This document shows positions 16,338 to 25,578 of a stretch of DNA of 64,000 bases, one piece after another. Source of the stretch: Bacillus pumilus (GTDB taxonomy: Bacteria > Bacillota > Bacilli > Bacillales > Bacillaceae). The notes below the pieces were generated by a model. The model saw only the letters and a program-made list of their open reading frames with translations, did no database searches and had not been told where the DNA came from. The DNA lies in the NCBI GenBank assembly GCA_001938995.1, contig MKZN01000012.1, positions 52,068 through 116,067 of the forward strand, given 5' to 3'. The stretch's first letter is position 1; every line of letters begins with the position of its first letter. Position numbers and translations under genes: made by a program.

Positions 16338-18062
16338 TTATTGTTTGTCGATTTTGAATGTTGATACCATTTGTGCTAAATCTTCTGACATGTCAGAGAG
16401 CTGTTCAATCGAACTTGAGATTTGCTGAATACCAGCACTTTGTTGCTCTGTTGCTGCCGCTACTTCTTGAGAGCTGGCTGCGTGTTCTTCTGACACAACA
16501 GAAATTTGTTCAATCGATGTTGAAATCGTTTGATACGCTCGTTCCACCTGTTGAATGGATTCAAGCAAATTGTTGGTTCTTCTTGAAAATTGCGAGACGC
16601 CTTCGTAAATGACAGCAAAGTTCTGAGACGTTCCTTGCATTTGCTCACGTCCTTCTTCCACTGCACGACTGCTTTCCTCAACACTTTCAAGCACACGCTG
16701 ACTGTTTTCCTGTGTGCCAATGACTAAGCCTGACACGGTCTTCGCTGCTTCAGCCGATTGCTCAGCTAACTTACGAACCTCATCTGCCACAACAGCAAAC
16801 CCTTTTCCTTCTTCTCCAACACGTGCCGCTTCAATCGAAGCATTCAGTGCGAGTAAATTCGTTTGTGCTGAGATGTCCGTAATAATCGAGATGACACTTT
16901 CAATTTTGGATGAATGTGATTGTAATTCTACTGCTGCCTGCTTAGAGTTCGTCATCATGTCGTGTAACACATTAAGATGCTCAAGCACATGCTGCACCAA
17001 TTTCTGTCCTGATTCTGACTGCTCCTGTACATTCGATGAAACAGAGGTCATTTCACCTACTTCTTTCGTGACGCCTTCGATTTGTGTATCGATTTCAGCA
17101 ACTGACGTTGTACAATCCGTAATGTTTGCCACAGAGTCATTGATGCCTTCACTCATATTGATCATGGCTTCTGACACTTGCTGAGCACTTTGACTAGATT
17201 CATTCGTCACCGTGCGAAGCTGTGCAGACATTTTGGACACTTCGTTTGATGAGTTTGAAATCTTGGCTATTAGCTCTTTGATTCGCTCCTGCATCTTTTG
17301 GAAGGAGGCTGCTAATTGACCAATCTCGTCTTTACTTTCAACCTCTACCGTTCCAGTTAAGTCTCCATCTGCAATTCGATTGGCTGTTTCCATCAATGAA
17401 CGTGCTGGTTTGGCAATTCTTCTTCCCATAATAAATGAGAATAATAATCCACCAATCAGGACAATAGCTGATGCAACACTAATATAGATGGTCAGTTTCT
17501 TCGTCGTTTCTGGCACGACCGACGCATCTAAATCAATCCCTAAAATACCAGTCATTTCACCATCTGAATCTTTCAGTGGTAAAAAGACTGATTTATGCGT
17601 TCCAAATGAGTCTTTGTAAATATCACTTTTGATGACTTGATCTTGGGAAAGAGCCTGTTTCATCTCATCTGAAAATGGATAATCCTGATCAAAATCATTG
17701 TCTTCATTAGTTAACACAATGATTCTTTCTTTCCCGCCCTTGTTTGATAACAAGTATAAGTTCTCAAGCGAATGATTTTCTTGAAGCTCAGTGAAATTCT
17801 TTTTCAACTCAATGTAAAGCGGATCGTCTTTCCCGCTAATGCTTAAGGCATTTCCTTCAACATGATCAATTACATCTTTAGCAGTATCAATATCTGTTGT
17901 TAAGCGATGATCAAATTGTTTTAATAATTGGGAAGATAAATCCTGGCTGACTAAATAGAATGTTAGAACAAATAATGCAACGGTTAAGAGTAATATTCCG
18001 ACAACGACTGACATGATTTTGGAGGAAATCGTTAATCCTCCAAATTTCTTTTGTTTCGCCAT
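16338..18062 (-). CDS. Methyl-accepting chemotaxis protein
   Basis: 574 residues. Order: first membrane helix (about 15-38); extracellular sensor of about 150 residues with a single-Cache-like pattern; second membrane helix (about 192-212); HAMP domain (about 213-268); then a long coiled-coil signalling domain with the strongly conserved hairpin tip ([20 protein letters not shown] near residue 400) that contacts CheA/CheW. It reports ligand binding to the flagellar chemotaxis system. No B. subtilis homologue sits at this position, so its ligand is unknown. It follows the PLP decarboxylase by 31 bases on the same strand, so the two may be co-transcribed. Confidence 0.88.
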   Translation of the reverse strand: MAKQKKFGGLTISSKIMSVVVGILLLTVALFVLTFYLVSQDLSSQLLKQFDHRLTTDIDTAKDVIDHVEGNALSISGKDDPLYIELKKNFTELQENHSLENLYLLSNKGGKERIIVLTNEDNDFDQDYPFSDEMKQALSQDQVIKSDIYKDSFGTHKSVFLPLKDSDGEMTGILGIDLDASVVPETTKKLTIYISVASAIVLIGGLLFSFIMGRRIAKPARSLMETANRIADGDLTGTVEVESKDEIGQLAASFQKMQERIKELIAKISNSSNEVSKMSAQLRTVTNESSQSAQQVSEAMINMSEGINDSVANITDCTTSVAEIDTQIEGVTKEVGEMTSVSSNVQEQSESGQKLVQHVLEHLNVLHDMMTNSKQAAVELQSHSSKIESVISIITDISAQTNLLALNASIEAARVGEEGKGFAVVADEVRKLAEQSAEAAKTVSGLVIGTQENSQRVLESVEESSRAVEEGREQMQGTSQNFAVIYEGVSQFSRRTNNLLESIQQVERAYQTISTSIEQISVVSEEHAASSQEVAAATEQQSAGIQQISSSIEQLSDMSEDLAQMVSTFKIDKQ

Positions 18063-18093
18063 TTTTTTCTACATCTCCACTCTCAGATTTGAT

Positions 18094-19752
18094 TTAAGCA
18101 TGTACACTTTCAAATTGGCCACAAACAGATGCAATCACATCTTTTAAATAAGATACGATGTGGGGGATATGCTCCGGTAACGTATATGGTGAGATGACAA
18201 AAAACTTACTAACACTCAGATAGAATTCTTGACCTTCTGTGGAATTCACAAGTAAAAACTTCGTTGTGTCTCCAAAGAACATCTCGTCTCTTTTCTCTCC
18301 AAGCTTTTCGAACAACATTTTGTTCAATTCATTGTTCCGCTCAATTTCAATGGCTGTCGCCTCTCCAGAAATCTCTTGTTTAAATCGCGGAGAGTCATCT
18401 AGATAGATTCTAAATAAGGTAGCCATTCCGACGTTGTCCTCATTGACGACTTCTGCTTGCGGAATCTCCTTACGTAGTGCTTCTCTAAATGCAAGGTTTA
18501 CCTCTAAAAATTGACCGAGTAAGCGCTGATAGCCTTCAATTCCAAACGTTAACAACACGCTCAGCATGCTGATCGAGCTTCCCATTCTTGAGCACTCGAG
18601 CGTATACCCTGTATGGTATTCCCCGTAGCCCCTATGCCCAACATATGGTGTTTCTTGTTCTTCAAGGTCCAAACGCTTTAAGTCAGCAGCGTTTTTCACT
18701 AAGAATAAACTAGAGGTATAAGGTGTTTGTCCGAGCTTTTGAAAATCAAAGCACATGGTGTCTGCAAGAGAAAGATGTTGGAATTTCGCTTTGATTTCTT
18801 TTAACATACGAAGAACACCGTCTGAGAATTGCAACGGGTTTTTAGATAGATCGTACTCATTAAAGAAAGCAAAAAATCCGCCCAGTGCTGAATCTGCATG
18901 AATATGTGGCACTTTTAGTCCAAACTTCTCAGCAATTCCTTCTGCCGTTTCACGTACCTCTTTTACATCATCAATCGCAATGGCATCTGTTGTGCCGGTT
19001 GTTGCCACAATATAAACGGGAATTCCGCCATCTTGTGCAACGCGGTCCATTTGACAACGTAAATCTTCCATATCCATCGAATGATCCTTATTCGTTTTGA
19101 TTCTGATCAAGTTGTCTGTGCCAAGTCCTGTTGCTTCCATTGATTTAAACAAGCTGTAATGGGCTGCATCAGAACAAAACGCATAAAGATTCTGCGGGAC
19201 ACCTTTTCGTGAGGACTCCGGCGCAACCTTTGCAATCGCTAAACGAAGTCCTGAGAAAATCGCCCCTTGTCCTCCCCATGTTGTGTATCCTCCGCTCATA
19301 TTTGGATCATATCCAATGAGCTTAGACATCATTGAGACTACTCTGACCTCAGCTTCAGCACCTGCTGGCCCATAAACATCCCATAAGTTATTTCCATTTA
19401 CGAGCATAGCAGTCAGCATGCCTAATATTCCTGGTGTACTTGCCATTGGCAAAATGTTCGTGAAGAAATACTTTGTATGGTATGGATGGTTATGTAATAG
19501 CTTGAGTAATTCTTCATTCACATGCTCTGCTTTTTGGCTGTTTACCGGAATCTGGCTTGTTTCCGTCAGCTTTTGGTAAAAGTCCTCTCCACGATCCTTC
19601 TCACCCTTCAGGTGTGCACGGTTTGGATCTTTCAGGTCATCGACCCCTGAAATAATTTGTTCCATTAATTTGACGAGTTCTTTACGCTCCCCTGCGTTTC
19701 CGTCCTCACTCGGAAACCAGTTTTGAACGATGTTCTCTGTTTTTACAGTCAT
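18094..19752 (-). CDS. PLP-dependent group II amino acid decarboxylase
   Basis: 552 residues, fold-type I PLP enzyme related to glutamate, tyrosine and diaminobutyrate decarboxylases. Motifs: GGYTTWGGQGAIFSGL near 155-170 (cofactor phosphate region), HADSALGGFF near 285 (the Asp contacts the pyridine nitrogen, preceded by His) and CFDFQKLGQTPYTSS near 350, where Lys is the likely Schiff-base residue. The lysine context (Q-K-L-G instead of the usual H-K-W) sets it apart from ordinary GadB or AADC enzymes. Substrate unknown. It is accessory relative to B. subtilis and has palindromes in its promoter region. Confidence 0.78.
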   Translation of the reverse strand: MTVKTENIVQNWFPSEDGNAGERKELVKLMEQIISGVDDLKDPNRAHLKGEKDRGEDFYQKLTETSQIPVNSQKAEHVNEELLKLLHNHPYHTKYFFTNILPMASTPGILGMLTAMLVNGNNLWDVYGPAGAEAEVRVVSMMSKLIGYDPNMSGGYTTWGGQGAIFSGLRLAIAKVAPESSRKGVPQNLYAFCSDAAHYSLFKSMEATGLGTDNLIRIKTNKDHSMDMEDLRCQMDRVAQDGGIPVYIVATTGTTDAIAIDDVKEVRETAEGIAEKFGLKVPHIHADSALGGFFAFFNEYDLSKNPLQFSDGVLRMLKEIKAKFQHLSLADTMCFDFQKLGQTPYTSSLFLVKNAADLKRLDLEEQETPYVGHRGYGEYHTGYTLECSRMGSSISMLSVLLTFGIEGYQRLLGQFLEVNLAFREALRKEIPQAEVVNEDNVGMATLFRIYLDDSPRFKQEISGEATAIEIERNNELNKMLFEKLGEKRDEMFFGDTTKFLLVNSTEGQEFYLSVSKFFVISPYTLPEHIPHIVSYLKDVIASVCGQFESVHA

Positions 19753-20328
19753 ATACTATCAATCCTTTCAATGGAAGATTTCCTGTCAATCTCTATATCG
19801 ACGTCAATTGAAAAGTTTATAGTCTCGATCTGGCCACTTAAGTATACTTAGATAATTTGTTTAACTAATAAAATTAGTAAAACCCTTACAAAACAAATCG
19901 AAAGTATGAGTTTTGCAAAACAATAAAATATATCAATATATTAAATTGGAGGAATAATTATCCATCTAGTTTCAAAGTTCATGTGCTCATTTTCTTTACT
20001 TAACCTGCATAAACATTATAAACACTGCAAATTCCCTTAAAAACTGCATTGTAGGAATTAAATTAATTCTTTAGACTTGTGTCTTTTTACCCGTTTTATT
20101 GATATAGCAACAAGTAAAAGTCCTGAATTTTCTGTTAATAATGAGAAAATTTTCATAAAAAGTTTTTCGATTCTGGAATATTTTCAATTTTTCTCCTTTA
20201 TTTTTGGGACAAACCTTTCACGCCTATACTGGTTACCGCTTTTCTATTTCTGTATTTCGTGGTATATTCTAATGGTTCGTTTTCTTTCGTTCCGTCTCTT
20301 CCGTGTATCGGAGAAAAGGAGTGTTTTC
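19753..20328. other. Long AT-rich intergenic region between divergent decarboxylase and ltaS
   Basis: About 575 bases with no supportable gene. A rightward frame in line with ltaS is open from 20077, but it has no ribosome site and its residues do not look like the LtaS N-terminus. Near the decarboxylase lie two palindromes (separate entry). A GGAGG at about 19948-19952 has no start codon in the right place. I see no riboswitch-like element. Confidence 0.6.
19839..19878 (-). promoter_or_regulatory. Two palindromes upstream of the PLP decarboxylase
   Basis: TAAGTATACTTA (19839-19850) is a perfect 12-base palindrome containing a TATACT that could be a leftward -10. ACTAAT-AAA-ATTAGT (19864-19878) is a perfect 6-3-6 inverted repeat just upstream. 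Together they look like operator half-sites of a dimeric regulator overlapping the promoter. No regulator gene is adjacent, so the factor is unknown. Confidence 0.35.
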
Positions 20329-22278
20329 ATGAAAACATTTATTCAAAAAAGAGGCCTTGGCTTCTTATTGATTGCAGCCGTCTTACTTTGGCTCAAAACG
20401 TATTCGGCTTATGTAATTGAATTTAAACTTGGTATATCAAATGTGCTACAGCATATTTTGCTTTTTGTGAATCCTATTAGCTCCAGCTTGTTCTTTCTTG
20501 GCTTTGCTTTATTGTTCAAGAAAAAATGGCAGCCTGCCGCTATCATTGTGATTCACTTTTTCATGTCTTTTTTACTATATGCAAACATCGTGTACTATCG
20601 ATTCTTCAATGACTTTATCACACTGCCTGTTGTGATGCAGGCAGGAACGAATGGCGGACAATTAGGTGATAGTGCATTCTCACTCATGCGTTGGACTGAC
20701 GTGTTTTATTTTATCGATACCATCATATTGATCGTACTCGCAGTTCGCATGAAACGGCAGCAACAACTAAGCACAATGAACGCACCTGTACAAAAGTCAA
20801 AATCGTTTAGACTCGTTCTTGCATCTTCTGTCATGATCTTTGTTTTGAATTTAGTGGCTGCAGAGATCGATCGTCCTGAGCTTTTATCAAGATCATTTGA
20901 CCGCAATTATTTAGTAAAATACTTGGGCACTTATAACTTTACAGTTATTGATGCCATTCAAAATGTCAAATCAAACAGCCAGCGTGCTCTAGCAAACTCA
21001 AGTGATGTGACAGATGTAGAGAATTATTTGAAAGCAAATAACGCCGATCCAAACCCAGCCTATTTCGGGAAAGCGAAAGGCATGAACGTCATTACAATTT
21101 CTCTTGAATCTCTGCAAAACTTTGTCATTGATTACAAGGTGAACGGCAAAGAAGTGACGCCGTTCTTAAACTCATTGGCACATGACAACAAAACGTTTTA
21201 CTTTGATAACTTCTTCCATCAGACAGGACAAGGAAAGACGTCTGATGCTGAATTTATGATGGATACTGGGCTCTTCCCATTATCACAGGGTTCTGTGTTT
21301 ATCAATAAAGCGCAAAATACGTACCATGCCCTTCCTGGTATTTTGAAGAAGCAGCACTACACATCAGCAGAGTTCCACGGGAATACCAAAACCTTCTGGA
21401 ACCGTAATGAAATGTTTAAATCTTTTGGGTATGACAGATTCTACGATTCTGAGTATTACGATATGAACGAGCAACAGACGAAGAATTACGGGCTGAAAGA
21501 CAAACCGTTTTTCAAAGAATCCATGCACCTACTTGAACATCTAAAACAACCGTTTTATTCGAAGTTCATTACGTTATCAAACCACTTCCCATTTGGTATG
21601 GATGAAGGAGATACTGATTTTGAACCTGGTGATTTCGGCGACTCTGTTGTCAATCATTACTTCCAATCTGCTCATTATTTAGATGAGTCCATTGAACAGT
21701 TCTTCAAAGACTTGAAAAAGTCCGGACTATACGACAATACCATTGTAATCATGTATGGAGACCATTACGGTATTTCAGAAAACCATAATGAAGCGATGGA
21801 AAAAGTGATAGGTCAACCCATTGGAGACTATGAAAACGCCCAGCTCATGCGTGTGCCGCTCTTTATTCACGTGCCAGGTGTGAAAGGCGGACAGATTCAT
21901 AAATACTCTGGTGAAGTCGATGTGGCACCAACCCTTCTGCACCTGCTTGGTGAAGAGTCAAAGAACTATTTAATGTCCGGTTCTGATATCTTATCTCACC
22001 AGTTTAAAGAGCTTGTGCCTTTTAGAAACGGAGACTTCGTGTCGAAGGACTACACAAAAGTAGGCAATCACTATTACAGCAATAAAACAGGCGAAGAAAT
22101 CGAGCCAACGGACAAGGTCACCCAACAAAATGAAACGGTGAAAAAGATGCTGGAGACCTCTGATAAGATCGTCACAGAAGACTTACTCCGTTTCTATCAG
22201 CCTAAAGGCTTCACACCGATTGATCGCAATGACTATGACTATACAAAGAAAGTACAAGATGAAAAGGACCAATCTTAA
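20329..22278 (+). CDS. ltaS: Lipoteichoic acid synthase LtaS
   Basis: 649 residues from the ATG at 20329 (AAAAGGAG upstream), the same length as B. subtilis LtaS (YflE). Five N-terminal membrane helices (about 1-190) are followed by a large extracellular sulfatase-like domain. The catalytic threonine lies in QTGQGKTSDAEF near residue 300; metal residues include the Glu in ISLESLQ and the D-H of MYGDHYG. It polymerises glycerol phosphate from phosphatidylglycerol onto the lipid anchor. Upstream in-frame sequence to 20077 lacks a ribosome site. It ends in a strong hairpin at 22304-22338. Confidence 0.95.
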   Translation: MKTFIQKRGLGFLLIAAVLLWLKTYSAYVIEFKLGISNVLQHILLFVNPISSSLFFLGFALLFKKKWQPAAIIVIHFFMSFLLYANIVYYRFFNDFITLPVVMQAGTNGGQLGDSAFSLMRWTDVFYFIDTIILIVLAVRMKRQQQLSTMNAPVQKSKSFRLVLASSVMIFVLNLVAAEIDRPELLSRSFDRNYLVKYLGTYNFTVIDAIQNVKSNSQRALANSSDVTDVENYLKANNADPNPAYFGKAKGMNVITISLESLQNFVIDYKVNGKEVTPFLNSLAHDNKTFYFDNFFHQTGQGKTSDAEFMMDTGLFPLSQGSVFINKAQNTYHALPGILKKQHYTSAEFHGNTKTFWNRNEMFKSFGYDRFYDSEYYDMNEQQTKNYGLKDKPFFKESMHLLEHLKQPFYSKFITLSNHFPFGMDEGDTDFEPGDFGDSVVNHYFQSAHYLDESIEQFFKDLKKSGLYDNTIVIMYGDHYGISENHNEAMEKVIGQPIGDYENAQLMRVPLFIHVPGVKGGQIHKYSGEVDVAPTLLHLLGEESKNYLMSGSDILSHQFKELVPFRNGDFVSKDYTKVGNHYYSNKTGEEIEPTDKVTQQNETVKKMLETSDKIVTEDLLRFYQPKGFTPIDRNDYDYTKKVQDEKDQS

Positions 22279-22303
22279 TTCACACTAGCCTTCTCATTCA
22301 ATA

Positions 22304-22338
22304 AAAACCAGCCGATCTCATGATCCGCTGGTTTTTTT
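22304..22338 (+). terminator. Terminator of ltaS
   Basis: Stem AAAACCAGC with GCTGGTTTT, plus an inner GATC/GATC pair, followed by a T-run. Confidence 0.88.
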
Positions 22339-22513
22339 GCGTCTGGTTCTAGATGCACCGAGTAAGCAAAAAATCCCACAAACAAATGAGAAGAAATATG
22401 TCTATCGAGCAGGTGATCATGAACTCGAATTGATTGCCGGAGACGACCCTGAGATCGATCAACACGAACGTACTGTCTTGCATATCAATCTCATTAGAGC
22501 TAAATCAACATAA
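22337..22513 (+). pseudogene. Open fragment, probable remnant of a lost gene
   Basis: A frame of 58 codons without a proper start or ribosome site begins in the ltaS terminator T-run and ends TAA at 22511-22513, just before a good terminator. Its translation (contains YVYRAGDHELELIAGDDPEI) has a normal protein composition and ends naturally. This looks like the 3' end of a deleted gene keeping its terminator. In B. subtilis unknown yfl genes occupy this area. I cannot name the family. Confidence 0.35.
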
Positions 22514-22514
22514 A

Positions 22515-22546
22515 AAAGCATCCTTCGCATAAGCTGAGGATGCTTT
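22515..22546. terminator. Bidirectional hairpin before the DoxX-family gene
   Basis: A ten-base perfect stem AAAGCATCCT/AGGATGCTTT with A- and T-rich flanks. It can stop leftward transcription of the DoxX gene (stop 22552) and rightward transcription of the remnant. Confidence 0.75.
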
Positions 22547-22551
22547 CTTTA

Positions 22552-23055
22552 TTATGATGCCACTTCTAAATGTGGCTTTCTTTTGATTGTTCGTTTGAAT
22601 ACTGGACCTGCAACATAGTCAAGACCAATTTTTCCTGCATTCCCTTTCGCCGCCATAATGATGATGGCAATGAGAAGGAAAAGCGGATTGACAGAGACGG
22701 TACCAGCAAGTAGGAATGAGACATTCATCACGCTACCGAAAAAGGCTGCCGTTGTTGTGAATAAGCCAACAATTAATCCTACACCAACCAAGATTTCTCC
22801 CCACATGACAAGGAAGCTAAACAGTCCTGCATTTGGCAAGGCGACACTTTCTAAAAACCATACATAGAACGGATATACAAGATGTCCATCTTTGACGACA
22901 GGTTCAGATATGGCAAATTGTAAAAAGCCTGATGCATCAAATCCGCCTGTTAATTTTCCAATACCAGATGTCAGCCAAGTCCACCCGATATAGAGTCTTG
23001 CTACCAAAAGTAAAACGGCCGCCCATACATTCGTTTGTAAGAATTTTGTAAACAT
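22552..23055 (-). CDS. DoxX-family membrane protein
   Basis: 167 residues with four hydrophobic helices (about 12-30, 70-92, 95-118, 122-140) and the DoxX-type pattern of an Arg near the end of helix 1 (LLLVARLYIGWTWLTSGIGKL) and G-E-I-L-V-G-V-G-L in the third quarter. The family includes subunits of thiosulfate:quinone oxidoreductase and CatD/MhqP-type quinone- and thiol-stress proteins. The substrate here is unknown. Two FNR/Rex-like palindromes in the upstream region (23078-23147) suggest redox or oxygen-responsive control. Confidence 0.75.
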   Translation of the reverse strand: MFTKFLQTNVWAAVLLLVARLYIGWTWLTSGIGKLTGGFDASGFLQFAISEPVVKDGHLVYPFYVWFLESVALPNAGLFSFLVMWGEILVGVGLIVGLFTTTAAFFGSVMNVSFLLAGTVSVNPLFLLIAIIIMAAKGNAGKIGLDYVAGPVFKRTIKRKPHLEVAS

Positions 23056-23077
23056 GATGAAGCCTCCTTTTAATTTA

Positions 23078-23147
23078 TGTGAAATATTTCACATTTTCTT
23101 TATGAGCTCATTATACTATGGATTTTTCATTTGTGATCCTTTTCACA
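23078..23147 (-). promoter_or_regulatory. DoxX promoter region with two TGTGA-N6-TCACA palindromes
   Basis: TGTGAAATATTTCACA (23078-23093) is a perfect 16-base palindrome; TGTGATCCTTTTCACA (23132-23147) has perfect TGTGA-N6-TCACA arms. A leftward -10 TATAAT lies between them (23115-23110) without a good -35. The first site lies downstream of the expected start point, the second about 37-41 bases upstream of it. The arms match the Bacillus Fnr box; the first also fits the Rex operator. Which protein binds is not decided by sequence. Confidence 0.65.
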
Positions 23148-23247
23148 TATATATTCACAAATTGTTCATGAATAACGAGTAGGAGAACTTTTCCGTTCGT
23201 TCAACCGTCTAAGTCAGTTCAGATAATGAAAAGAGGTTTGTTCTGAT

Positions 23248-24006
23248 ATGAAAAGATTATTTCATTTTGCTTATTTACAGGCGATATCTTGTCTGTTCCC
23301 AGTCATGATCTTTGCAGCACTCGCAATATCTAAGGTCGTTTCTCTTCCTTATCTTCATCGTTATGACTTCATACTGCTACTATGTCTCATCGCACAGATG
23401 CTGATGCTGTACCTTCGACTTGAGACGAAGGCTGAGCTAAAGGTACTTTGTCTCTTCCATCTCATTGGACTGTGCTTAGAAATATATAAAGTACATATGG
23501 GTTCATGGTCCTATCCTGAGGAAGCCTATACGAAAGTTTTTGGTGTTCCGATCTATAGCGGATTTATGTATGCTAGTGTGGCAAGTTATATATATCAGGC
23601 CTTTTCTCGTCTTCATGTTCACGTGATCTCATGGCCTCACCCGTTTTTTTCTATTGGTATTAGTATGTGTATTTATCTCAATTTCTTCACACATCATTGG
23701 ATATATGATCTGCGCTGGTGGCTGACACTGTTCCTTGTGGTGGTCTTTCGTCGAACAGCTGTTTCCTTTCAGGTCGGGGCCTCTACCTTTTATATGCCAC
23801 TTGTTGTTTCATTTCTTCTCATTGGCTTTTTCATTTGGATTGCGGAAAACGTCACCACGTTCTTAGGGGCTTGGCAATATCCGAATCAACAGCAAGCTTG
23901 GTCTCTTGTCCATCTCGGGAAAATCAGCTCTTGGTTTTTACTTGTGGTGATTAGTATTGTCCTAGTAATCGAACAGCGCAAACAAAAAAGCGTTCAGCCC
24001 ATGTGA
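23248..24006 (+). CDS. DUF817-family integral membrane protein
   Basis: 252 residues with about seven to eight membrane helices and the DUF817 pattern: KVHMGSWSYPE near residue 82, VPIYSGFMYASVASYIYQ near 100, and a late W-Q-Y-P-N-Q element. B. subtilis has a DUF817 protein (YoaT, by memory) of similar length, but not at this locus. Function is unknown; the histidine- and tryptophan-rich helices suggest binding of a cofactor or ion, which is speculation. Divergent from the DoxX gene; the 190-base gap holds the two palindromes. Its last codons form half of a shared terminator with nagP. Confidence 0.72.
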   Translation: MKRLFHFAYLQAISCLFPVMIFAALAISKVVSLPYLHRYDFILLLCLIAQMLMLYLRLETKAELKVLCLFHLIGLCLEIYKVHMGSWSYPEEAYTKVFGVPIYSGFMYASVASYIYQAFSRLHVHVISWPHPFFSIGISMCIYLNFFTHHWIYDLRWWLTLFLVVVFRRTAVSFQVGASTFYMPLVVSFLLIGFFIWIAENVTTFLGAWQYPNQQQAWSLVHLGKISSWFLLVVISIVLVIEQRKQKSVQPM

Positions 24007-24019
24007 ACTGGCTGAACGC
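23990..24019. terminator. Bidirectional terminator overlapping the DUF817 stop
   Basis: A ten-base perfect stem GCGTTCAGCC/GGCTGAACGC with an A-run to the left and T-rich sequence to the right. It serves the convergent DUF817 gene and nagP; the stop codon at 24004-24006 lies in the loop. Confidence 0.8.
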
Positions 24020-24024
24020 TCCTT

Positions 24025-25389
24025 TTACTCTTGTTCTACTTGTTGCCGTAGGTCATCTGCGACAAACTCCACATTCGTCCCAATGATGATTTGTACAGCA
24101 GTTTTCCCTGAAGTCAGTACCCCTTTGGCGCCCGCCTTTTTCAGTGTTGCTTCATTGATTAGATTTGTATCTTCTACAGTTAACCGAAGACGCGTTGCAC
24201 AATGATCAATGGTGGTAATATTGCCTTTACCACCCAATCCCTCTAAGAGCGTACTTTCCCCTGTATTAGTTGCATTCTTTTCTGCAAGATCAGCTATGTC
24301 ATCATCTTCTCTACCAGGTGTTTTCAGATTGAGTAATTTAATGAGGAAATAGAATACGACAAAGTAAATGGCGCCATATATCACCCCGACTACCAATAAC
24401 ATAATCGGCTTTTGTGCGATCCCAAAGCTTAATATGTAGTCAATCGCACCTGCTGAAAAAGCGAAACCGCTATGAATCCCAATGGTATTAACGATAAAGA
24501 GTGAAAAACCGGTTAATATGGCATGAACCCCATATAATAGTGGAGATAAAAACATAAATGAAAATTCAATGGGTTCTGTGATCCCTGTAATGAATGATGT
24601 CAACGCCATTCCAATCATCAGTCCGGCTGTTGCTTTTCGCTTATCAGGCTTTGCTGTGACAATCATAGCGAGACATGCAGCAGGCAGACCAAACATCATC
24701 ACTGGGAAAAAACCTGTCATAAAGACGCCTGCACTCGGATCCCCTTTGAAAAACCTCGCCAAATCACCTGTTGCCCCGTTGAATTCCCCAAATTGAAACC
24801 AAAATAAGTTATTAAGCACATGATGAAGCCCTAGTGGAATGAGCAATCGGTTAAAGAAACCAAACAGCCCTGCTCCAGTTGCGCCAAGGCTTAAAATCCA
24901 TTCACCCAAATCATTGATCACACTTTGAACCGGTGGCCATACAAATCCAAATACGGCTGCTAATAAAATGGTGAAAAAGGCTGTGACAATTGGCACGAGC
25001 CGTCTACCACTAAAGAATCCTAAGTACTCTGGCAGCTTCGTATCCTTAAATTGATTGTATACATAACCTGCCAAGAGTCCACATAAAATCCCGCCCAATA
25101 CCCCCATATTGTTCGTCGAGTTTATGGTCGTCGTTCCGGCTGACAAAATAAAATAAGAGATGGCGCCTGATAACGCCGCTGCCCCATTGCCATCTTTGGA
25201 CATCCCGATTGCTACTCCCATTGCAAAAATCAAGGCCAAATTCGCAAAGATTGCATTCCCCGCTGCATGAATGAACGGGATATTGAATACATCCTCACGC
25301 CCAATCGCTAAAATAATCCCTGCTGCAGGTAGTACGGCAATTGGAAGCATAAATGATTTTCCTAACTTTTGAAAAAACTGAAACACCAT
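24025..25389 (-). CDS. nagP: N-acetylglucosamine-specific PTS permease, EIICB
   Basis: 454 residues. The EIIC domain (about 1-360) begins FFQKLGKSFMLPIAVLPAAG, a GlcNAc/glucose-type hallmark, with the GITEPIEF motif near 270. A linker leads to the EIIB domain (about 380-454), with the phosphorylated cysteine in TIDHCATRLRL. EIIA is absent, as in B. subtilis NagP. It imports GlcNAc as GlcNAc-6-phosphate. A NagR-like dre site lies at 25467-25482, so repression relieved by amino-sugar phosphates is likely. Confidence 0.92.
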   Translation of the reverse strand: MVFQFFQKLGKSFMLPIAVLPAAGIILAIGREDVFNIPFIHAAGNAIFANLALIFAMGVAIGMSKDGNGAAALSGAISYFILSAGTTTINSTNNMGVLGGILCGLLAGYVYNQFKDTKLPEYLGFFSGRRLVPIVTAFFTILLAAVFGFVWPPVQSVINDLGEWILSLGATGAGLFGFFNRLLIPLGLHHVLNNLFWFQFGEFNGATGDLARFFKGDPSAGVFMTGFFPVMMFGLPAACLAMIVTAKPDKRKATAGLMIGMALTSFITGITEPIEFSFMFLSPLLYGVHAILTGFSLFIVNTIGIHSGFAFSAGAIDYILSFGIAQKPIMLLVVGVIYGAIYFVVFYFLIKLLNLKTPGREDDDIADLAEKNATNTGESTLLEGLGGKGNITTIDHCATRLRLTVEDTNLINEATLKKAGAKGVLTSGKTAVQIIIGTNVEFVADDLRQQVEQE

Positions 25390-25466
25390 CTGACATCTCC
25401 CCCCTTTGTCATCATCATGACCAAATCGTACATGATGTTCATAAAAAATATATCATATGCACATCT

Positions 25467-25482
25467 AGTTATCTATACCAAT
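25467..25482 (-). promoter_or_regulatory. NagR (YvoA) dre-like operator of nagP
   Basis: Minus strand ATTGGTATAGATAACT, very close to the dre site ATTGGTATAGACAACT remembered for B. subtilis NagR. It is about 80 bases before the nagP start. Confidence 0.7.
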
Positions 25483-25578
25483 TTGTCCACCGTGAAATGA
25501 TATTCCGACTTTTACTCTTTGGCATAAAATGTGGTAAGCTATTGAATAGAATGACGTTATAGAAAGCGGGAATGAACA

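Noticed and set aside
20077..20328. N-terminal extension of LtaS by 84 residues
   Set aside because: No ribosome site at 20077; the ATG at 20329 has one and gives exactly the length of B. subtilis LtaS.
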